Source: Candidatus Aminicenantota bacterium
Lineage (GTDB): Bacteria > Acidobacteriota > Aminicenantia > S016-38
Reading direction: 5' to 3'
DNA: 11,409 bases
Assembly (NCBI GenBank): GCA_027062035.1
Contig: JAMOUL010000108.1
Span: 1 to 11,409 of the forward strand
A program made the position numbers and the translations under genes. How positions within the stretch are numbered: position 1 is the stretch's first letter; each line of letters starts with the position of its first letter. The notes below the pieces were generated by a model. The model was given only the letters and a program-made list of their open reading frames with translations. It made no database searches and was not told the origin of the DNA. Positions 1 through 6,051 of the stretch are shown one piece after another.

Positions 1-966
1 CTTGCTTTTCTGCTTAATGACCCTGTGGAGGAAATTGCTGATAAGGCTGCTCTTTCCCTCATGGATATGCCCAGAAATTCTATTCTTTCCTATCTATCTT
101 CCAGAGATGCAAATCCTGAGCTGCTGAAGTTTTTTGCGGATTTTTCCCTGGAAAACAGGGATTACGAAATTGTGGAAGCGGTGGTTAGAAACCCCTCCAC
201 CCCTGATGGAACTCTTGTCAATCTTGCCAGCAAGGGGGATGAAAGAATAGGCGATCTGGTAATATCGAACCAGATTAGAGCGATTGCAAACAGGAAAATA
301 CTGGAAGCCATAGTAAATAATCCCAATTCTTCCATCAGGTCAAGGGCGCAGGCAGAGGAGTGGTTGAGATTGTATTATTCCAGGGAGGAGGACCTTAAGA
401 TTATTGAGGTTGTTGAGGAGCTTGCCGAAGAGGGCAACCTGGAGGAGATCGAAGTCATAGAGGAACTGGAAGAGGTGGAAGAGCTTGAGGAACTCCTTGA
501 AGAAATACCGGAAGAAGAGAGAAAGAAAGAGAAGAAAAGTATGTTCGCTATGGGATGGGATGATATTAAGAAACTTCCCATTCCGGCAAAAATAAAATTG
601 GCTCTTATGGGAACAAAAATGCACAGAGCCATCCTTATAAGAGATCCAAATAAGACTGTGGTGGATGCCGTTCTGGAGAGTCCCAAGCTAACAGAGGATG
701 AAATAGAAGGATACTCAAAGATGAAGTCCCTTCCTCAGGAAGTGATAAGAAAGATTGCGAACACCAGGGAATGGACAAGGAGCTATACTATTACTGTGAA
801 TCTGGTTAAGAATCCGAAAACCCCTCCCCAGCTGGCCATGTCCCTGTTGAGAAGGTTGAGAGAAAAGGAAATAAAGGAGGTGGCGGCAAGCAGAGAGGTT
901 CCCGCGGTTATCAGAAGGGAGGCTCAGAAACTTCTGGATAAGAAGAAAAACCGCCCCAAGTTTTAG
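1..966 (+). CDS. HEAT-like repeat protein with acidic linker, 5' end outside window
   Basis: The frame is open from base 1, and residues before the first possible start (GTG at 25) already read like a repeat helix (LAFLLNDP), so the gene almost certainly begins upstream; 321 residues are visible. I do not know a named function. Two helical modules can be seen. The first (bases about 100-390) contains NPSTPDGTLVNLAS and a NPNSSIRSRA turn. The second (about 570-940) contains IRDPNKTVVDAVLESP, a TREWTRSY segment, KNPKTPPQLAMSLLRRL and a basic C-terminus. They resemble HEAT/Armadillo-like repeats, in which Asn/Asp-Pro turns link helix pairs. Between them, bases about 380-540 encode a very Glu-rich stretch followed by a basic patch (EERKKEKK). 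No signal peptide or membrane segment is visible, but the true N-terminus is missing. I recall similar proteins from Acidobacteriota and deltaproteobacteria, always uncharacterised (from memory, not checked). A protein-binding scaffold is the likeliest role (inference). Confidence 0.8.
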   Translation, partial: LAFLLNDPVEEIADKAALSLMDMPRNSILSYLSSRDANPELLKFFADFSLENRDYEIVEAVVRNPSTPDGTLVNLASKGDERIGDLVISNQIRAIANRKILEAIVNNPNSSIRSRAQAEEWLRLYYSREEDLKIIEVVEELAEEGNLEEIEVIEELEEVEELEELLEEIPEEERKKEKKSMFAMGWDDIKKLPIPAKIKLALMGTKMHRAILIRDPNKTVVDAVLESPKLTEDEIEGYSKMKSLPQEVIRKIANTREWTRSYTITVNLVKNPKTPPQLAMSLLRRLREKEIKEVAASREVPAVIRREAQKLLDKKKNRPKF

Positions 967-992
967 CCCCCTTAAATATTTTTGTAATAGCA

Positions 993-1577
993 CTATTCCG
1001 TGGAGAACTTATAGGCTCCCTCCCTTATTAGCTTTGGAGGTTTTATAGTAAAGTCAATAATAGTTGATGGAAGACCTCCACCTGTTTTTCCCAATATCAC
1101 AAGGTCCACCCTTTCAGAAAAGTAATTAATGGATTCTTCCTGTGGAAGTATCAGGCCTGCTGGATTGGCGCTTGTTGAAGCAATGGGAGCCCTCAGAAGC
1201 TGGAGAACCTCAAGGAGAAACTGATCTGAAGGAATCCTTACAGCTATTTTCCCCCTTGAAGTAATGTAGGGAAAATCCCTTCTGGCTGGAAGAATAGCCG
1301 TGATAGGTTTAGAAATGAAATCCTCCCATAGGTTCCTTAGACTTTCAGGAATTTCAGAAACCAGCTCCTCAAGCATGGCCTCAGATGAAAGAACAAGGAA
1401 AGGCTTCTCCCAGCTTCTCCCCTTTAGAAGAGCGAGTTTCTCGAGGGCCTTCCTTTTCCAGCCATGGGCAGCAAGTCCATATACTGTATCGGTAGGGTGA
1501 AGAACTATGCCCCCCTTTTCGAGCACCTCTGCAAATTTCTTCGCAGAGTCCTTATTTTTTCTTAAATATGTCGCCAA
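993..1577 (-). CDS. tsaC: Sua5/YciO/YrdC family threonylcarbamoyl-AMP synthase
   Basis: This enzyme makes L-threonylcarbamoyladenylate from threonine, bicarbonate and ATP, the first step of t6A37 modification of ANN-decoding tRNAs; it acts in the cytoplasm and hands the product to the TsaD complex (family knowledge). The 194 residues carry the expected signatures: HPTDTVYGLAAH (27-38), LKGRSWEKPF (51-60, the K-R-KP nucleotide-binding set), a VRIP strand (113-116), STSANPAG (134-141) and PSTIIDFT (170-177). The length fits the single-domain TsaC/YrdC form; the C-terminal domain of long Sua5 proteins is absent. The start is TTG at 1577: it is the only usual start before an upstream in-frame stop (1605-1607), and no clear Shine-Dalgarno precedes it. 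It overlaps the 3' end of the SPFH gene by 26 bp, so translation is probably coupled. It is the last gene of the minus-strand operon and ends 26 bp from the convergent HEAT-like gene. Confidence 0.9.
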   Translation of the reverse strand: MATYLRKNKDSAKKFAEVLEKGGIVLHPTDTVYGLAAHGWKRKALEKLALLKGRSWEKPFLVLSSEAMLEELVSEIPESLRNLWEDFISKPITAILPARRDFPYITSRGKIAVRIPSDQFLLEVLQLLRAPIASTSANPAGLILPQEESINYFSERVDLVILGKTGGGLPSTIIDFTIKPPKLIREGAYKFSTE

Positions 1578-2391
1578 GGCTGATGATGGTTTTTCCGTCT
1601 GTGATTATTGTCTGAATTGTGGGAGCAATCCTTTTTATGTATTCATACTGAATAAGCGCTGGATTCCTTGCAAGCACCTCTCCCTTGAGCCTGAGGGCTT
1701 CTGCTTCTCCCTGGGCCTCGATTATCTTCCTCTTTTTCTCCATTTCTTCCTTTTGGAGGATGTATTTCATTCTCTGTGCATCCTGCTGAGCTATCTGTTT
1801 TCTCTCTATAGCCCTTTCAAAATCAGGGGTGAATCGAACGTCTCTGAGAAGTACTTCATCAAGAACAATATAATTCTCTGCAAAGCTCTTCTTCAGTTTT
1901 TCTTCTATAGTGTTCTGAATAAACTCTCTTTTACCGGAGTAGATCTCCTCCACCGAGTATTCGGAAATGGTGAGTCTTGCAACACTTCTCACCTGAGGTC
2001 TTACCACTTTGTAAATATAATCTTTTCCTATGGTCTTATGCAGCAATATTAGTTTTTCAGGATCAGGATGGAACCTGACGGAAATATCCAGAAATACCAC
2101 AAGTCCTTCCTTTGTGAGTGCTTTGAGACTATCGTCCCCCTTTATTTCCCCTTCCCACTGGGTTTTGCTCATTGTGTAAGTTTTTACCTTAATGTCATAA
2201 ATGGTGGGGTGATCGACAAAGGGTTTAAGGAAGTGAAAACCCTCATCCAGAATTCTGAGATTACCTGACAGCTTATTGAAAACAACCGCCCTTTCTCCAG
2301 GGTCCACAATTATGTACACCTTAAAAAAGAACATGGCAAAGAAGATGGCCAGGACTATAAAGCCTGCCATTTTTAAATAATTTTTAACCAT
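1552..2391 (-). CDS. SPFH/prohibitin-family membrane protein
   Basis: A 279-residue protein with one N-terminal membrane anchor (about residues 8-27, a hydrophobic run containing FIVLAIFFAMFFF) followed by an SPFH (band 7/prohibitin) domain. Visible family features are VDPGERAVVFNKLSG (about 30-44) and EGFHFLKPF, and then a long charged helix starting near ERAIERKQIAQQDAQR that contains the EAQGEAEALRLKGE segment typical of prohibitin coiled coils. Length is close to that of prohibitins. Such proteins form oligomeric rings or microdomains in the inner membrane and often restrain membrane proteases such as FtsH (family knowledge; no protease gene lies in this window). ATG at 2391 is preceded by a good ribosome-binding site (GGAGGG, 5-nt spacer, 2397-2402) and overlaps the pyrE stop by 8 bp. 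The HflC/stomatin subfamilies are alternatives; the overall pattern favours prohibitin. Confidence 0.85.
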   Translation of the reverse strand: MVKNYLKMAGFIVLAIFFAMFFFKVYIIVDPGERAVVFNKLSGNLRILDEGFHFLKPFVDHPTIYDIKVKTYTMSKTQWEGEIKGDDSLKALTKEGLVVFLDISVRFHPDPEKLILLHKTIGKDYIYKVVRPQVRSVARLTISEYSVEEIYSGKREFIQNTIEEKLKKSFAENYIVLDEVLLRDVRFTPDFERAIERKQIAQQDAQRMKYILQKEEMEKKRKIIEAQGEAEALRLKGEVLARNPALIQYEYIKRIAPTIQTIITDGKTIISLGDIFKKK

Positions 2392-2923
2392 TTTTTCCCT
2401 CCAGAAATTCTTCTATTTTAAACAGAGATGTGAATGGGTATTTCCTGGCCACCTCATTCCCACCTCCTCTATCCATTATTGCAAAGCAATGAAGTATTAT
2501 ACCCCCCTCATCTTCCACAGCCCGGGCAGCCTGGAGAATGGATCCTCCTGTTGTAATTACATCCTCCAGCAGAACTACCTTCATTCCCCTTTCTATCCAT
2601 CCTTCGATCCTCTTTCCGCGGCCATGTTCCTTCTTTTGTTTTCTCACGAGGAAACCCTTCAGGGGATGGCCCTTTACATGGCTCATTATTACCACCCCTG
2701 AAACCAGTGGATCTGCTCCTATACTCATGCCTCCAACTGCTTCAACACCTTCCACTTTTAAAATTTCCTCTAACAGAAGATTTGAAGCGAGGTAAAGGCC
2801 TTCAGGATGCAGACTTGTCATCCTGGCGTCGATGTAATAACTGGATCTTTTTCCCGATGATAGAATAAAATCTCCGAATTCCAGTGACACCTCTTTCAGT
2901 ATCTCTTTAAGTCTTTCTTTCAT
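2384..2923 (-). CDS. pyrE: Orotate phosphoribosyltransferase
   Basis: PyrE converts orotate and PRPP to orotidine 5'-monophosphate and pyrophosphate, the fifth step of de novo UMP synthesis. The 179 residues contain the type I phosphoribosyltransferase PRPP-binding motif VVLLEDVITTGGS (116-128), the substrate segment LSSGKRSSYYIDAR (21-34), and the flexible catalytic loop KKEHGRGKRIEG (97-108) with its Lys and His. I chose ATG at 2923 because GGAGC and a further AGGAG lie just before it; an in-frame TTG at 2950 would add nine residues (ending just before MKERL) without a better ribosome site. Length is normal for short bacterial PyrE. The gene overlaps the GAF gene by 17 bp upstream and the SPFH gene by 8 bp downstream. 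No other pyrimidine gene is present here, so it is a lone pyr gene inside a mixed operon. Confidence 0.95.
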   Translation of the reverse strand: MKERLKEILKEVSLEFGDFILSSGKRSSYYIDARMTSLHPEGLYLASNLLLEEILKVEGVEAVGGMSIGADPLVSGVVIMSHVKGHPLKGFLVRKQKKEHGRGKRIEGWIERGMKVVLLEDVITTGGSILQAARAVEDEGGIILHCFAIMDRGGGNEVARKYPFTSLFKIEEFLEGKNG

Positions 2924-3383
2924 GCTCCAGCTCCTGTAATTTTTCTCCAAGGATTTCCCCTATCTGTTTCAGAAACAGGAGATCTTCAGATGTGAAGTTG
3001 CTCTCCTCATTTCCTCTGGATACTTCGAGAACCCCCAGGGTTTTCTCCTTTGTGGCAATCGGTGCAGCGATAAGTTTTCTTATGGGTTCTTCCTTTCCTG
3101 AAATTTTTTCGAAGAATGCAAGATGCTTTACATTCAGAAAATCATTGGAAAGGAAACCATCTTTAGCCATAAATACCTTGGCTGCGATAGAACTTGAAGT
3201 CGTCGGTGGAATTGCTCCGGCTTCCATCAGTTCAGGAGGATGAACAAACTTTAACGCCTTCATTTCGTCATCGTACAACAATATAGCTACAGCCTTATCC
3301 ATGACATTATAATATTCTTTTATGGCCTGAATGGCAGCCCAGATGGCCTCCTGGCTATTTTTTGCGTTTTTTAGCTCTTCCAT
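2907..3383 (-). CDS. Stand-alone GAF-domain protein
   Basis: A 158-residue protein that is essentially one GAF fold. After a short helix (residues 10-25, SQEAIWAAIQAIKEYY) come strand segments AVAILLYDD and LKFVHPPEL, then a variable ligand-pocket region, then the characteristic GAF finish: IRKLIAAPIATKEKTLGVLEVSRG (about 101-124, given as a key stretch) and FTSEDLLFLKQIGEILGEKLQE. GAF domains bind small ligands (cyclic nucleotides, chromophores, amino acids) or act as protein sensors; the ligand cannot be told here. It has no cysteine, so it is not a free-methionine-R-sulfoxide reductase, and there is no kinase, GGDEF, HTH or other output domain. ATG at 3383 has a strong ribosome site (AAGGGGG, 4-nt spacer). 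It overlaps the SpoIID gene end by 29 bp and pyrE by 17 bp. Confidence 0.8.
   Translation of the reverse strand: MEELKNAKNSQEAIWAAIQAIKEYYNVMDKAVAILLYDDEMKALKFVHPPELMEAGAIPPTTSSSIAAKVFMAKDGFLSNDFLNVKHLAFFEKISGKEEPIRKLIAAPIATKEKTLGVLEVSRGNEESNFTSEDLLFLKQIGEILGEKLQELEHERKT
2924..2942 (-). promoter_or_regulatory. Ribosome-binding site deciding the pyrE start
   Basis: Reading on the minus strand, AGGAGCTGGAGC directly precedes ATG at 2923 and gives two Shine-Dalgarno-like GGAG cores. This supports the ATG over the upstream in-frame TTG at 2950. The site lies inside the end of the GAF-domain gene, consistent with coupled translation. Confidence 0.65.
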
Positions 3384-5232
3384 AATTCCCCCTTATCTCA
3401 GTTCCCTGATAAAAGCGGGAGAGGATTTCCTTATAGTTCATTCCTTCTGCTGACATTCTGATGGCTCCGAAACAGCACATACCGATTCCCTTACCCTTCC
3501 CTCTTCCACAAAAGAAATAACCCGAAATATTTCCGTCTTCATCATACTCCCTATCTATTATAAAGAGAGAAGATGGTAGAGCGAGGGCTTCTGTTATTCT
3601 ATCTCCCCTCAATATATATGAGCTTTCATTTCCTACAACTTCAAGAGCCACTGCCCTGCCAGTTTCGCTCTGTTTAGCAACTTTCAGATCCTGAAGGTCA
3701 TCCAGAGGAATATATTCCTTCAGTCTTTTTTCCAGAAGGTCAGCCCTGTACCTTTTTCTCCAGATTAACTCCTCACCATCGCCAGAATAGCCATTTTCTT
3801 CCAGAGCTGAGATCTTACCATTGAGATTCCTGAGGAATTTGATGGGTTCCCCATCCAGAAGGATTTCCTTTTCGGCTGAGGTAAACCCTATGTTTCCGTT
3901 TCTGAAGAGTTTTACATCCTCTATTCTTTCTCCGTTGATATACACCTCTCCTTTTTTGATGCTGACCCTTCCGCTTTCCCATTTAATCTTTCCCAGGGCT
4001 TTCAGTGAATTATATATAAAAGTAGCAGCATCTCCCTGGGTAAAATCCTTTTCCCGGATGGTATCTTCATCGATTATACCAAGGTCTATGAGATACTCAA
4101 GGGGCTCTACGGTTTGAGCTGGTTTAACGAGCATCATGGTCTGACCCAGAGCTCTCAGGAAGCTGATTTTGAGGTCATCTGAAAGCGGGAAAAATTTTTT
4201 AGCCTTTATAAATGAAGAAAAACTCCATAACCATTGTTGAGCTTCAGATTTTGTTATAGGGGCGTCGGGGTCATCCACGGTTAAAAGCCCAAGGGCTTCC
4301 ACAAGATTAATTCCAGTGCCAAAATGGCTGCTCTGACTTTCCAGTATTATCCATTCCCTATCCCAGCATTTTACCCTTTTTAAATACGGTAGTCCTCCAT
4401 CTTCTGTTTCGCCTCCACAGGAGAGAGAGTAAGGTGTATGGGCAAGAGTATCCTTATAAAAGAGGACCTCCCCCCTGGTGGCTCTGACGGATTTCGCAAA
4501 TGCCGGGCTTTCTTTTTCCACTCCAAAATATTTGAATTCTGCCCCATCTATTTTCCCTGCCTGCTCTAAGGCCAGGGTTCGAAGGACCACAGCCTGAGCC
4601 TTCAGGGCTTCAAAATTGGTGGAATATTTCAGTATCTCTGGTCTGCAACCACTGAGAAAACTTTCTATGTCAAGCACATTGATAATTTCAAGACCCTTTG
4701 CAGATTCCCGGATCAGTAAACTTCCCCTGTACGGTTTATCGTTTACTCTGAGCAGTTCTTCTCCAGGGGTTATAAATGCAGTGGGAGCCTTAAAAACCTG
4801 GTTTCCCATCAGAATGCGGAGAGGGGATTCTTTCCTTTCCCATAACAATACTGGAACCCCTTTGCCTATTCTGGATATTTCCTTCAGTGCATCTTCCTTG
4901 CTCAGGAATTTACCGTGCAGTAACAGGTAAGTATTGCCCTTTTTTACCACAAAATCTTTCTCGCCTGGAGAAAGCACCTCTGGAGATTTTCCCCTTCCAA
5001 GTTCTATGGAAAAATACGAATTTCCAGCTCTGGTGGATATGATTATTTTTCCAGTATAACGTAATCTTTTCTTTCCCATTTTTATGAGAGCGTTCTTCCC
5101 CTTTATTTCTACCCTTGAACCTTTAAAGATGCTAACCCTTACCAGAGGCGGCCTTTCAGGAATGGTTCTGGTGGAACAGAAGGATAAAAATAGAGCGGGG
5201 ATAAGAATTATAAGTAAATATGTTTTTTTCAT
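3355..5232 (-). CDS. SpoIID/LytB-domain peptidoglycan enzyme with internal insertion
   Basis: SpoIID proteins are lytic transglycosylases acting on denuded glycan strands; LytB-like relatives occur in many non-sporulating bacteria (family knowledge). The 625 residues start with an export signal (KK then a hydrophobic run to about 18) ending in LSFC at 16-19, a near-lipobox with an unusual Phe before the Cys. The SpoIID core is split: LDIESFLSGCRPEI (187-200, with the family Glu at 199), EALKAQAVVLRTLAL (208-222) and SCGGETEDGG (271-280) on one side, and GRGKGKGIGMCCFGA (576-590) plus YKEILSRFYQGTEI (600-613) on the other. Between them, about residues 295-540, lies an insertion with an SLH-like segment (about 378-412, including DLGIIDED and FTQGDAATFIYNSL). 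Lys replaces the His usually seen in the GxGHGxGM motif. Its ATG shares ATGA with the TonB-like stop. No sporulation genes are nearby; a vegetative envelope role is inferred. Confidence 0.85.
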   Translation of the reverse strand: MKKTYLLIILIPALFLSFCSTRTIPERPPLVRVSIFKGSRVEIKGKNALIKMGKKRLRYTGKIIISTRAGNSYFSIELGRGKSPEVLSPGEKDFVVKKGNTYLLLHGKFLSKEDALKEISRIGKGVPVLLWERKESPLRILMGNQVFKAPTAFITPGEELLRVNDKPYRGSLLIRESAKGLEIINVLDIESFLSGCRPEILKYSTNFEALKAQAVVLRTLALEQAGKIDGAEFKYFGVEKESPAFAKSVRATRGEVLFYKDTLAHTPYSLSCGGETEDGGLPYLKRVKCWDREWIILESQSSHFGTGINLVEALGLLTVDDPDAPITKSEAQQWLWSFSSFIKAKKFFPLSDDLKISFLRALGQTMMLVKPAQTVEPLEYLIDLGIIDEDTIREKDFTQGDAATFIYNSLKALGKIKWESGRVSIKKGEVYINGERIEDVKLFRNGNIGFTSAEKEILLDGEPIKFLRNLNGKISALEENGYSGDGEELIWRKRYRADLLEKRLKEYIPLDDLQDLKVAKQSETGRAVALEVVGNESSYILRGDRITEALALPSSLFIIDREYDEDGNISGYFFCGRGKGKGIGMCCFGAIRMSAEGMNYKEILSRFYQGTEIRGNYGRAKKRKK

Positions 5233-5984
5233 CTCAGTAGATTATAGTAAAAGAAAAGGTGACCCACCAAATTTGAATATGGGTAGTCTTCAGGAAGAGG
5301 TGGAAATGGAATGGAATTTTTAACAGCTGCCAAGGCTGCCTCATCATAAGCCTGAACTCCTGAAGGTCTTTCTATTGTGAGAAGAGAGACCCTGCCATCC
5401 AGTTCCACTACGATCTTTATAACGGTGAGACCCCTTATCCCAAGCTGGACGGCAAGAGGAGGATGCCAGTTTTCCCTTATCCTTCTTATGACCTCATCCG
5501 CCCACGGGGTAATATCATATGAGCCGGATTCGAAAACGGCGCCCCCGGTGACCATTCCTCCCCTGGGTTTGTATTTGAAGTTTTTCCTTGAAAGGAATTT
5601 TCCTATCTCCGACGGGTCAACAAACCTCAGGGCGTTCCCTGAGGAGCCTCCAGTATGGTTCCCGGGATTTTTATCAAAGGGGATGGACAGTCCTCCTCTT
5701 CCTGAAGCCTTTGTTTTTGAAGACATGCTCCCTTCGGCTTTAGCCTTTTTATTGCCCCTCTTTATTCCCGGGAGTGGCCTTGATATTACCCGTGGCCCCC
5801 TGTTAATTGAATTGGATTTTTCCGGAATGGGCGGGATATAAACAGGAGGTATATACGCATATAGGCCCTTATCTTTTTTAAGGGGAGCGGTTTTCTTCAG
5901 TCCTCCCATATCAATCTGCATGTTAAAAAGAGCGTAAAGAAGAATGGCGTGAATTGTAATGGAAATTAAAAGAGCCCTTTTCAT
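5229..5984 (-). CDS. TonB-family energy-transducing protein
   Basis: A 251-residue protein with TonB architecture. A single N-terminal transmembrane helix (about 4-21) carries S8-x-x-x-H12, the motif used by TonB to contact ExbB/ExbD. It is followed by a flexible periplasmic spacer rich in Pro, Lys, Gly and Ser (about 28-120, with YIPPVYIPPIPEK at 44-56), then a TonB C-terminal domain (about 158-250) with RRIRENWHPP (167-176), IVVELDGRV (191-199) and DEAALAAVKNSIPFPPLP (214-231). TonB proteins pass proton-motive force to outer-membrane transporters; many paralogues serve other envelope tasks. No exbB, exbD or receptor gene is present here. I chose ATG at 5984 instead of the longer frame reaching 6059, because the longer version runs through the divergent promoters and into hup and would add residues before the membrane helix. 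The stop overlaps the SpoIID start by 4 bp (ATGA). Confidence 0.85.
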   Translation of the reverse strand: MKRALLISITIHAILLYALFNMQIDMGGLKKTAPLKKDKGLYAYIPPVYIPPIPEKSNSINRGPRVISRPLPGIKRGNKKAKAEGSMSSKTKASGRGGLSIPFDKNPGNHTGGSSGNALRFVDPSEIGKFLSRKNFKYKPRGGMVTGGAVFESGSYDITPWADEVIRRIRENWHPPLAVQLGIRGLTVIKIVVELDGRVSLLTIERPSGVQAYDEAALAAVKNSIPFPPLPEDYPYSNLVGHLFFYYNLLR

Positions 5985-5991
5985 TAATTTT

Positions 5992-6020
5992 ATTGTATGC
6001 TTGACAAAAAGGCTTTTCAA
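5992..6020 (-). promoter_or_regulatory. Sigma70-type promoter of the TonB-like operon
   Basis: On the minus strand, TTGAAA (-35, plus positions 6015-6020) and TACAAT (-10, plus positions 5992-5997) are separated by exactly 17 bp. Each hexamer differs from consensus by one base. Transcription would start around 5984-5986, practically on the ATG of the TonB-like gene, so the mRNA would have little or no leader. The element is interlocked with the hup promoter. Confidence 0.6.
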
Positions 6021-6028
6021 ACTATAAT
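6001..6028 (+). promoter_or_regulatory. Consensus sigma70-type promoter of hup and the downstream cluster
   Basis: TTGACA (6001-6006) and TATAAT (6023-6028) are both perfect consensus hexamers with a 16-bp spacer. The predicted start near 6034-6036 leaves a leader of about 17 nt that begins almost at the ribosome-binding site of hup. It is the only strong plus-strand promoter I see ahead of the hup-tRNA-thrS-infC run. Confidence 0.8.
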
Positions 6029-6036
6029 AAGGCAAT

Positions 6037-6042
6037 AGGAGG
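6037..6042 (+). promoter_or_regulatory. Ribosome-binding site of hup
   Basis: AGGAGG, a full Shine-Dalgarno match, lies 9 nt before the ATG at 6052 and immediately downstream of the predicted transcription start. Strong promoter plus strong ribosome site fits an abundant nucleoid protein. Confidence 0.75.
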
Positions 6043-6051
6043 ACACGCGCT

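Noticed and set aside
25..27. GTG at 25 as the true start of the HEAT-like gene
   Set aside because: The frame is open to base 1 and the preceding residues continue a repeat helix; no ribosome site precedes it. The gene is treated as truncated by the window edge.
375..686. Reverse-strand reading frames opposite the Glu-rich region
   Set aside because: They are low-complexity Ser/Leu-rich antisense translations of the GAG/GAA-rich stretch, with no ribosome site or domain.
2924..2950. TTG start for pyrE giving 188 residues
   Set aside because: The added nine residues are not typical of PyrE, and the ATG at 2923 has GGAG-type ribosome sites directly before it.
2907..3383. Free methionine-R-sulfoxide reductase (GAF type)
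   Set aside because: The protein has no cysteine at all, so the catalytic residues are missing.
3355..5232. Evidence for sporulation from a SpoIID protein
   Set aside because: SpoIID/LytB domains are widespread in non-sporulating bacteria, and no other sporulation gene is present; the TonB-like neighbour suggests a Gram-negative envelope.
5240..5246. TATAAT on the minus strand before the SpoIID gene as an internal promoter
   Set aside because: No acceptable -35 box is found 16-18 bp upstream, and it lies inside the coding end of the TonB-like gene.
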